The notes under the pieces: model-generated | Database searches by the model: none | Seen by the model: the letters and a program-made list of their open reading frames with translations, nothing else | Told to the model about the DNA's origin: nothing | Shown: one piece after another, positions 45,445 through 55,877 of the stretch | Position numbering within the stretch: the stretch's first letter is position 1 | How the letters are laid out: each line of letters starts with the position of its first letter | Made by a program: the position numbers and the translations under genes | Assembly (NCBI GenBank): GCA_016584495.1 | Contig: WAID01000004.1 | Location: 3,720,001-3,784,000, forward strand | DNA length: 64,000 nt | Direction: 5' to 3' | Source: Celoporthe dispersa | Lineage: Eukaryota; Ascomycota; Sordariomycetes; Diaporthales; Cryphonectriaceae

Positions 45445-47322
45445 ATGGCGGTCAACGACAAGGCAGGACGAGAGTGTCGCTATACGCAGTTCGCCTGCAT
45501 CGGCACAGGCCTCTCAGGGATTGGCCTGGGCGCGACCCTCAAGCGATGGTACAACATCGGCGACATCCAGTTCTTCGAGCGCAACCAAGATCTCGGCGGC
45601 ACCTGGTTCGCGAACCGCTACCCGGGCTGCGCGTGCGATGTCCCCACCGCTCTGTTTTCTTACTCCTACGAGCCGAACCCGGACTGGTCGAGGATCCTGC
45701 CGCCATCGGCCGAGCTGTGGGCGTACCTGGACCGTGTCGCGAACAAATATGACCTGCGTGGCCGCATGATTTTCCGCGTCGAGGTGAAGAAGGCGGAGTG
45801 GATCGAGGAGAGAGCCAGATGGCGACTGACCGTGCAGAGGTTGGAAGACGGAGGGAGTTCCTCCACGAGTGCCAGTTCCTGTTCGGCGCGATGGGACAGC
45901 TGGTGCGCCCGAGGAAGCTGGACGTCCCAGGCCTGGAGAGCTTCAGTGGCCGCTTCTGTCACAGCGCGCAGTGGCCAGAGGACTTGGACCTGACAGGAAA
46001 GAGGGTCGTGGTCTTCGGGAACGGGTGCACAGGCGTGCAGGTTGTGCCGGCTATTGTGGGCAAGACCAAGCACCTGACGCACATCGTCCGGACCAAACAT
46101 TGGATCCTCCCAGGCGTCGATGCCCTGGTCGATGACAACGCGCGGGCGCTGCTGAAGATCCCTCTTATAGCTAAACTCTCACGCCTCGGAGTCTTCCTCT
46201 TCGCCGAGAACCAGCTGAGGTACTTCCATACGAACTGGGATGGGAATCGATTCCGCAAGAGTGTGACGAAGCAGGCCGACGCCTTTATGCGCAAGCTGGC
46301 GCCGGCCAAGTATCATGACATTTTGATCCCGGACTTTGAGGTCGGATGCAAGAGGAGGATCTTTGACCCGGGCTATCTGCAGTCTCTGTACGCCGAGAAC
46401 CTCGAGTTGACGGATACCAAGCCGGAAAAGATCGTGCCCGAGGGCGTGAGGCTGGCAGACGGGCGACTGATCGAAGCGGATGTCATCATCGCCTGTAATG
46501 GCTTCGAGACCGAAGACTTTATCTGTCCCATGGAGCTCATCGGTGTGAATGGAGAGACCGCCAAGGACCACTGGGCAAAGTTTGCTGGTCTCCCCGAGGC
46601 GTATAACTGCACTGTCATGAGTGGATTCCCCAACTTCTTCATCCTTCTTGGTAAGTCGGCAGGCCTCACATGGCTGCTTGGAACACGTCTGAGGACACTG
46701 GGCGGAGGCTGACATGCTGTGTTCAGGACCCAACGCCCTGACTGGTCACACATCAGCCGTCATGGCCTCCGAGAACTCCACCAACTATGCTCTCAGGGTC
46801 ATCAAGCCGCTGCTGGACGGCAAGGGCACCACAGCAGAGCTGTCGTTTGACGCAGAGAGGAAGTATGTGAACAAGATGCAAGACTCGCTGTCGAAGACAG
46901 TGCTGGCGACCGGCTGTGGAAGCTGGTACGTCTCGAGGCTGGGGAATGGTAAAGAGTGGAACATGGCGGTCTATCCCTGGACACAGGGCCATTATTGGTG
47001 GCGTAGCTTGTTTCCGGTGTGGAGGGACTGGCAGTTCAGAGTAAGTGGTGCCCCTAACGGCCTCCTTCCAAGTAGTGTTGAGAGGTCCCGCATGTTTACT
47101 AACGGCCGTGATCAGGGGCAAACCCAGAAGGGTCGCAAATCAGTCCTAGGGCGGCTGGTGATATCGATGGGCCTGACAGCAATGCTGGTCTGGCTTTCCT
47201 TCTCCCTTCGAGCCGGCCGTCGTCTCAGGCTCGGGTCCGTTCGGGAAGATCTTCAGAAGAACCTTCGCCTTGCCCAGGATATTCTTGCCAGGTGGAAGCC
47301 AGTGCGTAATCGTAGCTCGTGA
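45445..47322 (+). CDS. FAD-dependent Baeyer-Villiger-type monooxygenase with C-terminal membrane anchor
   Basis: NADPH/FAD monooxygenase predicted to oxygenate a ketone, heteroatom or side chain of an unknown metabolite. Exons are 45445-46650, 46727-47040 and 47116-47322, with introns of 76 and 75 bp; 575 aa. FAD-binding Rossmann motif IGTGLSGIGLG near residue 20 with the acidic FERNQDLGGTW, then RYPGCACDVPTALFSYSY typical of BVMOs. The fingerprint region FSGRFCHSAQWP matches FxGxxxHxxxWP with Ser in place of the usual Thr after His. The NADPH Rossmann motif is VVVFGNGCTGVQ. A late CNGFETEDF and GPNALTGHTS follow. The last exon adds a basic stretch and one hydrophobic helix (VISMGLTAMLVWLSFSL), so membrane attachment is likely. 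One base is missing in GGG at 45853-45855. Confidence 0.9.
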
Positions 47323-47921
47323 AGGACTTGAAGGAGAGAGCGCAGCCTTGTGTCCTGAGTCGCGTGTCTGTAGGGGGTACTGACCTGTCGACTCTATGCG
47401 GATGAGGTGAACAATAGCTTACCGTACGGATAGGCATCAAGAGGTGGGTGTGATGGTAGGTTGTCTGTTCGGTAGGATCTAGGAAGACACGAATGAATCT
47501 CATAAACTGCAGCGCTGAAGAGAGCACTCGTATGTGTGGATTAAGAGACTCTGGGTACCTTCTGTCTGGAGGCAAAACGTACTGAATAAGATGGCTGCTT
47601 CATGTCCTCAATATTGTCTGGCAGGCAGCTGTGGACCTGGGACTCTTTTGGGTCAATCTGGGCCAGATGGGCTCTCCCTGTCATGATTATTCCTGTACAA
47701 TAATTAGAGGGTGTATGCAGGGTGAAGTCTTGCACTAATTATTGACCGCCTTCTATATACAGCCTAACGTATCTTGATAGAGAGACGGCAGAATATCTCC
47801 GAGAGAAAAATATATTGGGAACTCGCCTTCACTTCCAACTAACAAATCACTTACGAGGAGGGCTTTTGTCACCAAAGCTGGCCTATTTTCAGCTTGAATG
47901 CCCCGAGTACAGACCATCGAA
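47323..47921. other. Intergenic
   Basis: Monooxygenase 3' region and esf1 promoter. An upstream in-frame ATG at 47898 precedes the chosen esf1 start. No other gene. Confidence 0.5.
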
Positions 47922-50082
47922 ATGTCTTCCAAACAGACAACAAAAGCCAAGAGGCGAGATGGCGCCCCTCAGCCAAAATCACCGACGCGCGCTTCGCCAG
48001 TTTCGAGACCGACCCTCGCTATGCCCTTCCCTCCAAGCGCAAGACCAAGACCACCATCGACAAGCGCTTCTCGCGCATGCTCAAGGATGACGAGTTCACC
48101 TCGACTGCAAAGACCGACCGCTACGGCCGCAAGATCAAGTCCGACTCCAAGAAGAAGGCGCTGCAGAGGCTATACCAGGAGGAGGAGGAAGACGAGCAAG
48201 AGGAGGACGAGGACGACGATATAGAGGTCGAGGCGGACGACGTGGTCAGGCGAGAGCTGGAGAAGGCCAAGACAAAATATGACCCCGCGAGAGGCGGCGG
48301 CTTTTCCTCGTCCGAGTCTGACTCTGATTCGAGCGAGGACGAGGACGACGATGACGACGAGGAAGAGGAGGTTGATAACGCACCGGATATGCAGCAGTAC
48401 CGGACCCAGCAGGCAGAGGTCGAGACCGGCGAGGTCACGAATCGCATAGCTATCGTCAATCTCGACTGGGACAACATTAAGTCTGTCGACCTGATGGCCC
48501 TGTGCAACAGCTTTGTTCCGCTCGGTGGGCGCATAGAAAAGGTCTCCATCTACCCGTCCGAGTTTGGCAAGGAGAGGATGCAGCGCGAGGAGCTCGAGGG
48601 GCCGCCCAAGGAGATCTTCAAGAAGAGCAGCACCGATGAGGACGACGAGGCCTCAGAAGACAGCGACGAGCCGGAGGATGATGACGAGGACAGTGACGAG
48701 GAGGCCAAGAACGATCTTTTCAAGGAGGAGAACGATGAGGACTTCGACAGCGATGCACTGCGGACCTATCAGCTGGACAGACTACGGTATTACTATGCGG
48801 TAATGATCTGCTCGGATAAGAACACCGCGCAGAAGATCTACGAGGAAACAGACGGTTCAGAATACTTGTCGTCATCAAACTTCCTCGACCTACGATTCGT
48901 GCCGGACGACGTCACGTTTGACGACGAGCCTCGGGACGAATGCAAGAGCGTGCCAAAGAACTACAAGCCTGTCGAGTTTGTGACCGATGCCCTGCAGCAT
49001 TCCAAGGTCAAGCTGACCTGGGACATGCACCCAGAGGAGACCAACCGCAAGGAGACCATGAAGAATGCATTCAGTGGCAGCAGGGATGGCATTGCGGAGA
49101 ACGACATTAAAGCATATCTGGCTAGCGGCAGTGAGGACGAGGAGGATGAAGGGGATGAAGATGGCGCGACGGGAGCCTCCGATGCACCAAAACTGAGCAA
49201 GAAGGAACTTGCTCGCAAGAAGATGCGAGAGGCGCTCGGCTTCAAGGACGAGCCTTCGGACAAGTCATCCAAGTCAGGAGGGCCTGTAGGAGACATGCAG
49301 ATCACATTCACTTCGGCACTTACCGAGGACACGGGCAAGAAGGCGCCCGGAGAGGAAACGACCGCAGAGAAATACATCCGCAAGGAGCGCGAGAGGAAGG
49401 CTAAGCGGAAAGAGAAGACCCTAGCAAATAGACAAGGCGCCAAGACAGAAGCCGAAGAGGAGCCGCAGGAAGACCTCGGCTTCGACGACCCATTCTTCAC
49501 AGCTGAAGAGCCCGAGGCGAAATCAAAATCCGCCGTGCACAAGGAAGAAAGGCGGAAGAAGCGCGAGGCGCGGGAGGCTGAGGAGAAGCAGAATGCAGAG
49601 GAGAAGGCCCAGCTGCAGCTCCTCATGGCAGACAACCCTGATGAGGAGGCCGGCCACCTGGACCACTTCGACATGAACGAGATCCTCAAGGCCGAGAAGA
49701 ACAAGAAGAAGAAAGGGAAGAAGGGCAGGAAGGACACAGAGGCCGCGGCCGGGCTGCAGGATGACTTCAGGATGGATGTCCATAATGATCGCTTCAAGGC
49801 CGTCTTTGAGGACCATGAGTTTGCCATTGATCCATCCAACCCCAAGTACAAGGGTACCACAGGCATGAAGAGGATGCTGGAGGAGGGCAGGAAGAAGCGA
49901 AAGCACGGCGGAGATGAGGGTGGCAGTGAGAGGCGGACGGACCAGAAGTCGAAAAGGTGAAAGCCGGTGGCGGCGGCGATGATTTGAGCAAACTAGTCAG
50001 CTCGATCAAGAAGAAGTCTGGGGTAGGAAATAGTCGACCAGAGCCTGGAGGCATGTTTCTCAATCAGCACGATACCCAATGA
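47922..50082 (+). CDS. esf1: Pre-rRNA-processing protein ESF1
   Basis: Nucleolar factor for early 18S rRNA maturation (small-subunit processome). Intronless, about 720 aa. Core motifs: ITDARFASFETDPRYALPSK, TIDKRFSRMLKDDEF, an acidic low-complexity stretch, the NUC153/RRM-like region RIAIVNLDWDNIKSVDLMAL, TYQLDRLRYYYAVMICSDK, CKSVPKNYKPVEFVTDALQH and KVKLTWDM. Towards the C-terminus the ESF1 signature DDFRMDVHNDRFKAVFEDHE is followed by FAIDPSNPKYKGT. Start ATG 47922 (MSSKQTTK) has a purine at -3, better than the upstream ATG at 47898. Two A runs are one base short: 47975-47978, which otherwise hides the N-terminus, and 49952-49955, which creates a false stop at 49960. Correcting the latter extends the protein to 50082 with VKAGGGGDDLSKLVSSIKKK, the expected Lys-rich family C-terminus. 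Confidence 0.95.
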
Positions 50083-50520
50083 GCCATCCAGACGCCTGTG
50101 GTTGGTTGATCGTGTCCGGGAAGTGAGTGATCCATTCATAGTCTTGTTTATGTTTGCTAGATCATACACAATGGCCACTTGTCTCAACTTCAAACCCATC
50201 GTCTTTCACAAACCTGAGGCTAAACAGTCTTGAGTAAAGCTTTCACACTTCAATCCCTAGGCGCTGAGCAACCGCGGCCGGGTTTGCGTTCCAAGGCTGC
50301 AGGAGGCCGGCCACTACCAGGCAACCTGCGACATAAACCGCCCAGCTTTCACTCCAGTCTCAACCTCTCCCTGACTTCTTCCTCCCTCTGCAACCCACGC
50401 AATATTTCCACCCTCATCAAAGCGGTCTGCCTTATCCATCCATCTGGACAGTCCAAGTCGGCCTCTACCCAGCTGCAACCCCCAGACAATCGTATCCAAG
50501 AAACGACCAACAGAGAAGTC
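50083..50520. other. Intergenic
   Basis: Promoter and leader of the ISG12-like gene. Pyrimidine-rich from 50340 to 50410. The frame upstream of the ATG is open but lacks conserved character. Confidence 0.5.
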
Positions 50521-50998
50521 ATGGGCAACCCAGGCACCGGAATCTGTACAGCCCTCGGAGCCGCGGGCGCCTTGCTCGTCGCTGCCCCGATGCTAGCTGC
50601 TGCGCCTGTCATCGCGGCTGCTGGCTTCAGCGCCGCGGGCCCCGTTGCCGGTACGTGGACTTCTTCTCCCTTCGGGATCTCTCCTGAGCGATGCTGACGA
50701 TATTATCGAGAGCAGGCTCGCTTGCTGCGGGGCTCCAGGCGGGCATCGGCAACGTGGCAGCTGGAAGCGCATTCGCTGTCGTCCAGAGCGCCGCCATGGG
50801 AGGATCTGGAGCAGCGACGGTCGCTGGCGCTGTCCAGGGTTCGGTGCTGGGATCCTGGCGGCTGCGGGAGGTATTATGGCCTGGCTAGATTCCGGCAACG
50901 ATGATGGACACGGAGACAAGGACGACGATGGAGATAAAGACAAGGACAACGATGGAGACAAAGAAAAGGACGACGATGGACACGGAGACAAAGACTGA
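50521..50998 (+). CDS. Small ISG12/IFI6-16-like membrane protein with Asp/Lys-rich tail
   Basis: Exons 50521-50650 and 50716-50998 (65-bp intron) give 137 aa once GGG at 50837-50839 is extended by one. Residues about 10-110 are almost entirely Ala/Gly/Val-rich and hydrophobic. They include the repeated pattern APVIAAAGFSAAGPVAGSLA, AGIGNVAAGSAFAVVQSAAM and GILAAAGGIMAWL, which is the interferon-induced 6-16 (ISG12/IFI27) family pattern of two to three glycine-zipper helices. Fungal and animal members are small membrane proteins; mammalian ones act at mitochondria or ER in cell-death control. The C-terminal 32 residues are an Asp-Gly-Asp-Lys-type repeat (DDGHGDKDDDGDKDKD and onward). Without the base correction the translation ends in a false WRLREVLWPG tail and the acidic tail is lost. 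The function in fungi is not established. Confidence 0.78.
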
Positions 50999-51586
50999 GG
51001 CTGGCGGATCAGGCGTCTACACATTTCGTCTCGAGATCCCTCAGTCATCACCCGACATTTATGTTGCTCATCACATGGTGAGGTTCATAAATAGTTGCGG
51101 TCACAGTACCATCGGGCAACCCTCTGGGCTTTACGCAAAAACGATTGATTTGCAGTAATACTTCTGCTTTGCTTTTGATGATTTTTCAAGTGTCGAGCTG
51201 TATGCCCCGTCAACGCCTTCCGAGGGAAGACTGAACAGTATTTCCTTTTCTCTATCCTCGCGGACAAGGAATAAGGACAACAATCAGACTGGCATAGAGC
51301 AACTTCGTCCTGGCTAGACACAGCGTTTGTATTTATGGGGCATACGGGTCTGGATTGAGGGGATCTGCCAGGCTATTACCAACTAATCGAGCACGGACAG
51401 ACGAAGATCAACAGAGATAACACCATAGTAACGTTATACTATCAAGTGAAGACGTCAGTGTGCTGGAAATTTTCGTGTAGTAATTTTCATATGTAGGAAA
51501 AGGGCATCCTCTAGCCTGGTGTGGGCTGGACTATGTTATTTTCGTGTGATGGAAAGTTCAGTGTGTCCTCTTGTCTTTTTCGTTTT

Positions 51587-51632
<46 letters not shown>

Positions 51633-52906
51633 TCTTCTATTTCCTTGCCCTCTCTTGTCCCCAATGTGTCTTGAGGAATTACTTGAAAAACATCCTATTG
51701 TTATACCAATCCACCACGATCCGATCTATTCCGGTACATACGTCTTGCTACTGCTGAAGCGCTGTGAGAATGACTCCCATTCCCTGACCATTTTGATTAT
51801 CCTATCCTACATACGTTCGTAACAGGCTCGGCGTTTCACACTGAGAGATTTGGAGGAGCGGGGTCAACGCCAGAGCGATGATGCTTGCGTATACAGTACT
51901 CCTACATTAGTTAGCACGCGTTACGGAGTAGGATAGCCTTGTCACTACCAAGGCAGCCCGTGCTCTTGTGCCCTGAGTAGTCTGAATACAATCAACGGGC
52001 CGTGCCGGGGAGTCACGCATCGGTCCTACTGTCTGTACTATAGCTGAAAGAGAGGGAGAGAGTGAGAGTTAGCTGAGGTGCTGTGAGGGGAGTTGAAAAT
52101 TTTTCTTTCGGGGGCGGTGCCAGGGGAGGAGGGAAATGAACAGGCCGGCAACGACTTTAGGTACTATTATATGCTTGAGTAAATTAGTACATGCATGTTG
52201 TGACCGAGTTGTGCGTGACTGTTTAGGGGGCAGCGGGCGGACTCCTCGCCTAGAAGGTCGAGGGCGTACAAGCACCCACTGCGCTACACCGCATGGTATG
52301 CACACGCAGTACTGACATAGTGTTGTATAATGACTACCCATGGTCAAGTCACCAGATAGATGTTGACGTTTGATGTGGCTGCTCATGCTGAGTCAGAAAG
52401 CCACGACGGAACCCCGGTTCAGCTCTCCAACAGAGGGTGTATCGTCACCTGTGGAGCGGCTGTGGGACCTACCCTGGAAGCCTGCAGGTAGCCGCCATCC
52501 CGCTGGCACAAATCAAGAAACAGGGCCTCAGCCTGTGTCGAGACCAAACATGACATCACCCAGCATGGCCAGTGGGATCCACCAACCTGTCTTCTCTCTC
52601 CTCCATCATCTTGTTCAGCAGCGCTCAGGTCCAGCCCACGCACACCTACACAGTAGTACACACCCATAACCAACCCATCGCGTCGTCAGAGGAGGGATCC
52701 CCAGGATGTCACTCTCACTATCACCCGTGCTAGGGGCCACGCAGGAGATTCTCATATGGCCTATCCGCCCCTGCTGCTGGTTTTAACCCGAAACACAGAC
52801 CACGGTCTGGGTCGTCGTCTCGTCCTCTCTTTTTCCTTCTTTTCTGTTTCTTTTTGTTTTCTCTCTCTCTTCTTTTTCCTCTGCTTCACGGCGTTCTCCC
52901 CTCGTC
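50999..52906. other. Intergenic (1.9 kb)
   Basis: Contains a CT microsatellite, a tRNA-like stretch near 52205-52290 (see findings) and, from 52810, the pyrimidine-rich leader of the DUF2985 gene. No gene seen. Confidence 0.5.
51590..51629. repeat. (TC)20 microsatellite
   Basis: Uninterrupted TC dinucleotides for about 40 bases, continuing into CTTCTTCT. Non-coding. Confidence 0.93.
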
Positions 52907-54922
52907 ATGGCCTCGCAACCTGCCGGCCCGTCTGGTGGGATCCCGTACCCTGATCACCACGGCGCCCATCAGATGTCGCACTTGACACCGTCGAGAAGTG
53001 CTCCACAGAGCTCCAGCCTGACCGCAGAACGACCTCCAGCTCTCTCGAGACCTCGCCCTGGACATAATGGCGGCAATGGAGCCAGCGGCGGCCGCACAGT
53101 CAACCGTCAGCAGTCGTCCATCGGTCTGCGAAGGCTGGGTGCACGCCCGTCTCGCCTCGGAATGACCCCGTCGCGAACGACTACCAGCAACAGCAACCAC
53201 AGCAACCACAACAACAGGCCCCATCTCAGGCCCAAGGGCGACAGAGGGCCGGTCACGATGCGGATGGGCGCAGGAGATCTTCCTCAGAGCCCGACAGACC
53301 GACATGGCTCACACAGCAGCCCCAGGGCGGTGCTGCAGCTCCACCACAGCTACCTGTCGTGCCGGAGGCACCAGAGGGCGGTGCAAAGGGGAGGGACGGA
53401 GGCCGTCCTGGCTTCCACGCCTGCCAATGAGGCAGCAGCAGCAGCAGCGCCAGCACCAGGCCCAACAGCAGCCACAGCCCAAGGTCGCTGCAGACCAGGA
53501 GTCCGTGTACGACTCGAGGATCGTTGACCTCCTCGATGTTGTCGACCCAGAGGTCTCCACCCTGACGTCCATCACCAACCTCCAGAACTCCTTGTTCATA
53601 CCAAGCCTCGGCCGATGGGTCAACCGCCGACCAACATACGACGTCTCCGCCTGGGGACCGCCGCCCGTGCCTGGAGACTTTCCAGAGTCCCTCGCGAGCA
53701 TTGCCGAGCATCAGCAGCCACCCACAGGCCAGGAACCGCGGCCCTCTGCGGACCGGGCGCATAGCATCACGTCCGAGATCGAGGACACTCACTATGCCGT
53801 CCTTCCCCATGGTGCCTCGCTCGAGGGCTGGACCAACGAGGAGGTCGACCGGCTGAACGACCACGTACGCCACATGCTCCACTCCCGCCGGTCCAAGTTC
53901 AAGCGTGGCTTGAAGGGGTTCGGTAGCTATGTCCGTCGGCCGCTGGGGTTCCTCGTCACGCTCTACGCCACACTCATCACGCTCTTTGGCCTCGCCTGGG
54001 TATTGTTCCTGATCGGCTGGATCAATGTGGGGAAGCAGCTTTATCTGATCAACATTATCGACTACACCCTGGTCGCGCTCTTCGCCATCGTTGGCGACGG
54101 CCTGGCGCCCTTCCGTGCCGTCGACACCTACCACATGATATTCATCGCCCACTACCGTAAGTCCGCCATGTCTGTCCACCGATACCGCTCCTCCCCGCAG
54201 CAGATAACTGACGGTGGTCCTCAGACCGCGTGAGCTGGAAGCTGCGCGAGAAGCTCCTCCTGCCGGAGCTGCGTGATCACAATGACCTGCCCACCGAGGC
54301 CGTGCTGCCTGACCTCGAGTCCTCGCACGACACGGCCAGCATCCGCTCGCTGGCGCCCGGCGAGGAGTTCTCGGTGCTCAGCCCGAAGCAGCAGGAGAAG
54401 CTCACCCACCACTCCGAGAAGTACGCCAAGTCGCACACCTTTACCGCCCGCACGAGACCGAGACCCACTACGCCTTTCCCTCAAGCTCCTGGTCGCCATC
54501 ACCGTGCTGCTCGACCTGCACAGCTGTCTGCAGATCTCGCTGGGCTCGGTCACGTACGGCATCCCCTACAAGGACAGGCCGTTCGCCCTCACCACCGTCA
54601 TCCTGTGCTGCTCCATCACCGCCAACGCCACCGCGGGCCTGCTGATCTGGATCGGGGACAAGCGCACGCGGAAGAAGGACGTGATCGAGCGGATGACGAG
54701 GCAGGAGCTGACGGAAGAGGCCATGAACAAGGTGAAGAAGCAGAACCAGAAGGAGGCGGAGAAGGCGGAGGCCAAGAAGGAGGAGCAGCAGGAGGGGGCA
54801 GGAAGAGCATCTCGATGCCGAGACTAAGCCTGGACAAGCTGACGGGCACTGCCGGCAAGAAGGAGCCGGACAGCGCCGGGCCGAGAGAGAAGAAGCAAGC
54901 CATCAGGGAAGAGGGAGAGTAA
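52907..54922 (+). CDS. DUF2985-family integral membrane protein
   Basis: Exons 52907-54156 and 54225-54922 (68-bp intron, phase 1). The first 200 residues are low complexity, Pro/Ser/Gln-rich (QQQQPQQPQQQ), and the frame breaks at least twice between 53080 and 53430. The conserved part starts at DSRIVDLLDVVDPEVSTLTS and continues through SLFIPSLGRWVNRRPTY. Membrane helices follow (PLGFLVTLYATLITLFGLAW, LFLIGWINVGKQLYLINIID), then VSWKLREKLLLPELRDHNDL. A second helix pair comes after that (LKLLVAITVLLDLHSCLQIS; FALTTVILCCSITANATAGL), and the protein ends in a charged coiled tail. This order is that of the fungal DUF2985 family, whose function is unknown. Further short runs: CCC 54447-54449, CCC 54478-54480 and GGGGG 54794-54798. 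Confidence 0.77.
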
Positions 54923-55877
54923 TGAATCTTTTTGGATCTAATCATTCACGGGAAGGGGTATATATACCTGTGTCGCGGGTGGCATGCATAGCGTCGGTCG
55001 TTTCGTATTAGAACTGAGATACCCAAGCATACGTTTTTACTATCTCTTAATGACGGAAATACATAGATACATATATATCTGCATTCCACAGCGGTCAGAA
55101 CAAGTATGTATTACTCAACACTGCTTGCTTGCAGTATAACATGGCAAGATATAGAATGGTATACTCGTCCGTCCACAATCATTAAATTTCCCAAGTAGGT
55201 TTCTTCCCAAGGCCTGTTTGTCCTGGCCCTCACCATCTCTCTGCACCTCGTCATAAAGCTGCGCCCCCAAAAGAAAAAAGTGTCCAAACCCATTGTATTA
55301 CTTCACCAAGCCCAATCTCTGACCATGTATACTCAAGTCATGCATCCATCCGCCCCACGTATTCAAAAAAGATCATCAAATTAACCCTCCAAAAGAAAGG
55401 GAAAGAAAGAAACAAATTCTCGAAACGTCCCGAGACTAAACCACCCATGAAAAAGTAAAATCATCTATACTAATCTTTATCCAAAGGAGCGTCATTAAGG
55501 GTATCATAAACATTCTCGTCCATCATCCTTTTGAAATAAATATGCAAAAAGAATTGGGACCTTGGAAGGCCATCCATCCTTTCCATCCGTTCCGTTCTAA
55601 ATGAGTGTCGTGAAGGTCCTGTAGATGCAAGTCTTTTTTTTTTGTAATCCCCAAGGGTCGTGACTTTTCTTTCTTGTCTTCCGTCATTGTTGTTCAGAAA
55701 TGAGTGTGTCGTGCTTCGTCAAGGCCGTAAGGATCGTCGTCAGTATGCAATATGGTTTTTAAGCTTGAGACATTATTGTCGTAAAGGAGTGTCTAGAAAG
55801 TCGTATGGATAAATCGTGAAAAGGAAAAAAAAAAAGAACAAAATTTTGGATAGAAGCGGTAGCGGCAGATTGTGTGT
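54923..55877. other. Intergenic between convergent genes
   Basis: AT-richer 3' regions of the DUF2985 and mucin genes, with several A-rich and T-rich runs (55380-55400, 55628-55638, 55820-55845). No gene. Confidence 0.6.

Noticed and set aside
48961..49866. 301-codon minus-strand Ser/Phe-rich frame
   Set aside because: Antisense to the charged ESF1 C-terminal half, whose Lys/Glu codons produce Phe/Ser/Leu on the other strand.
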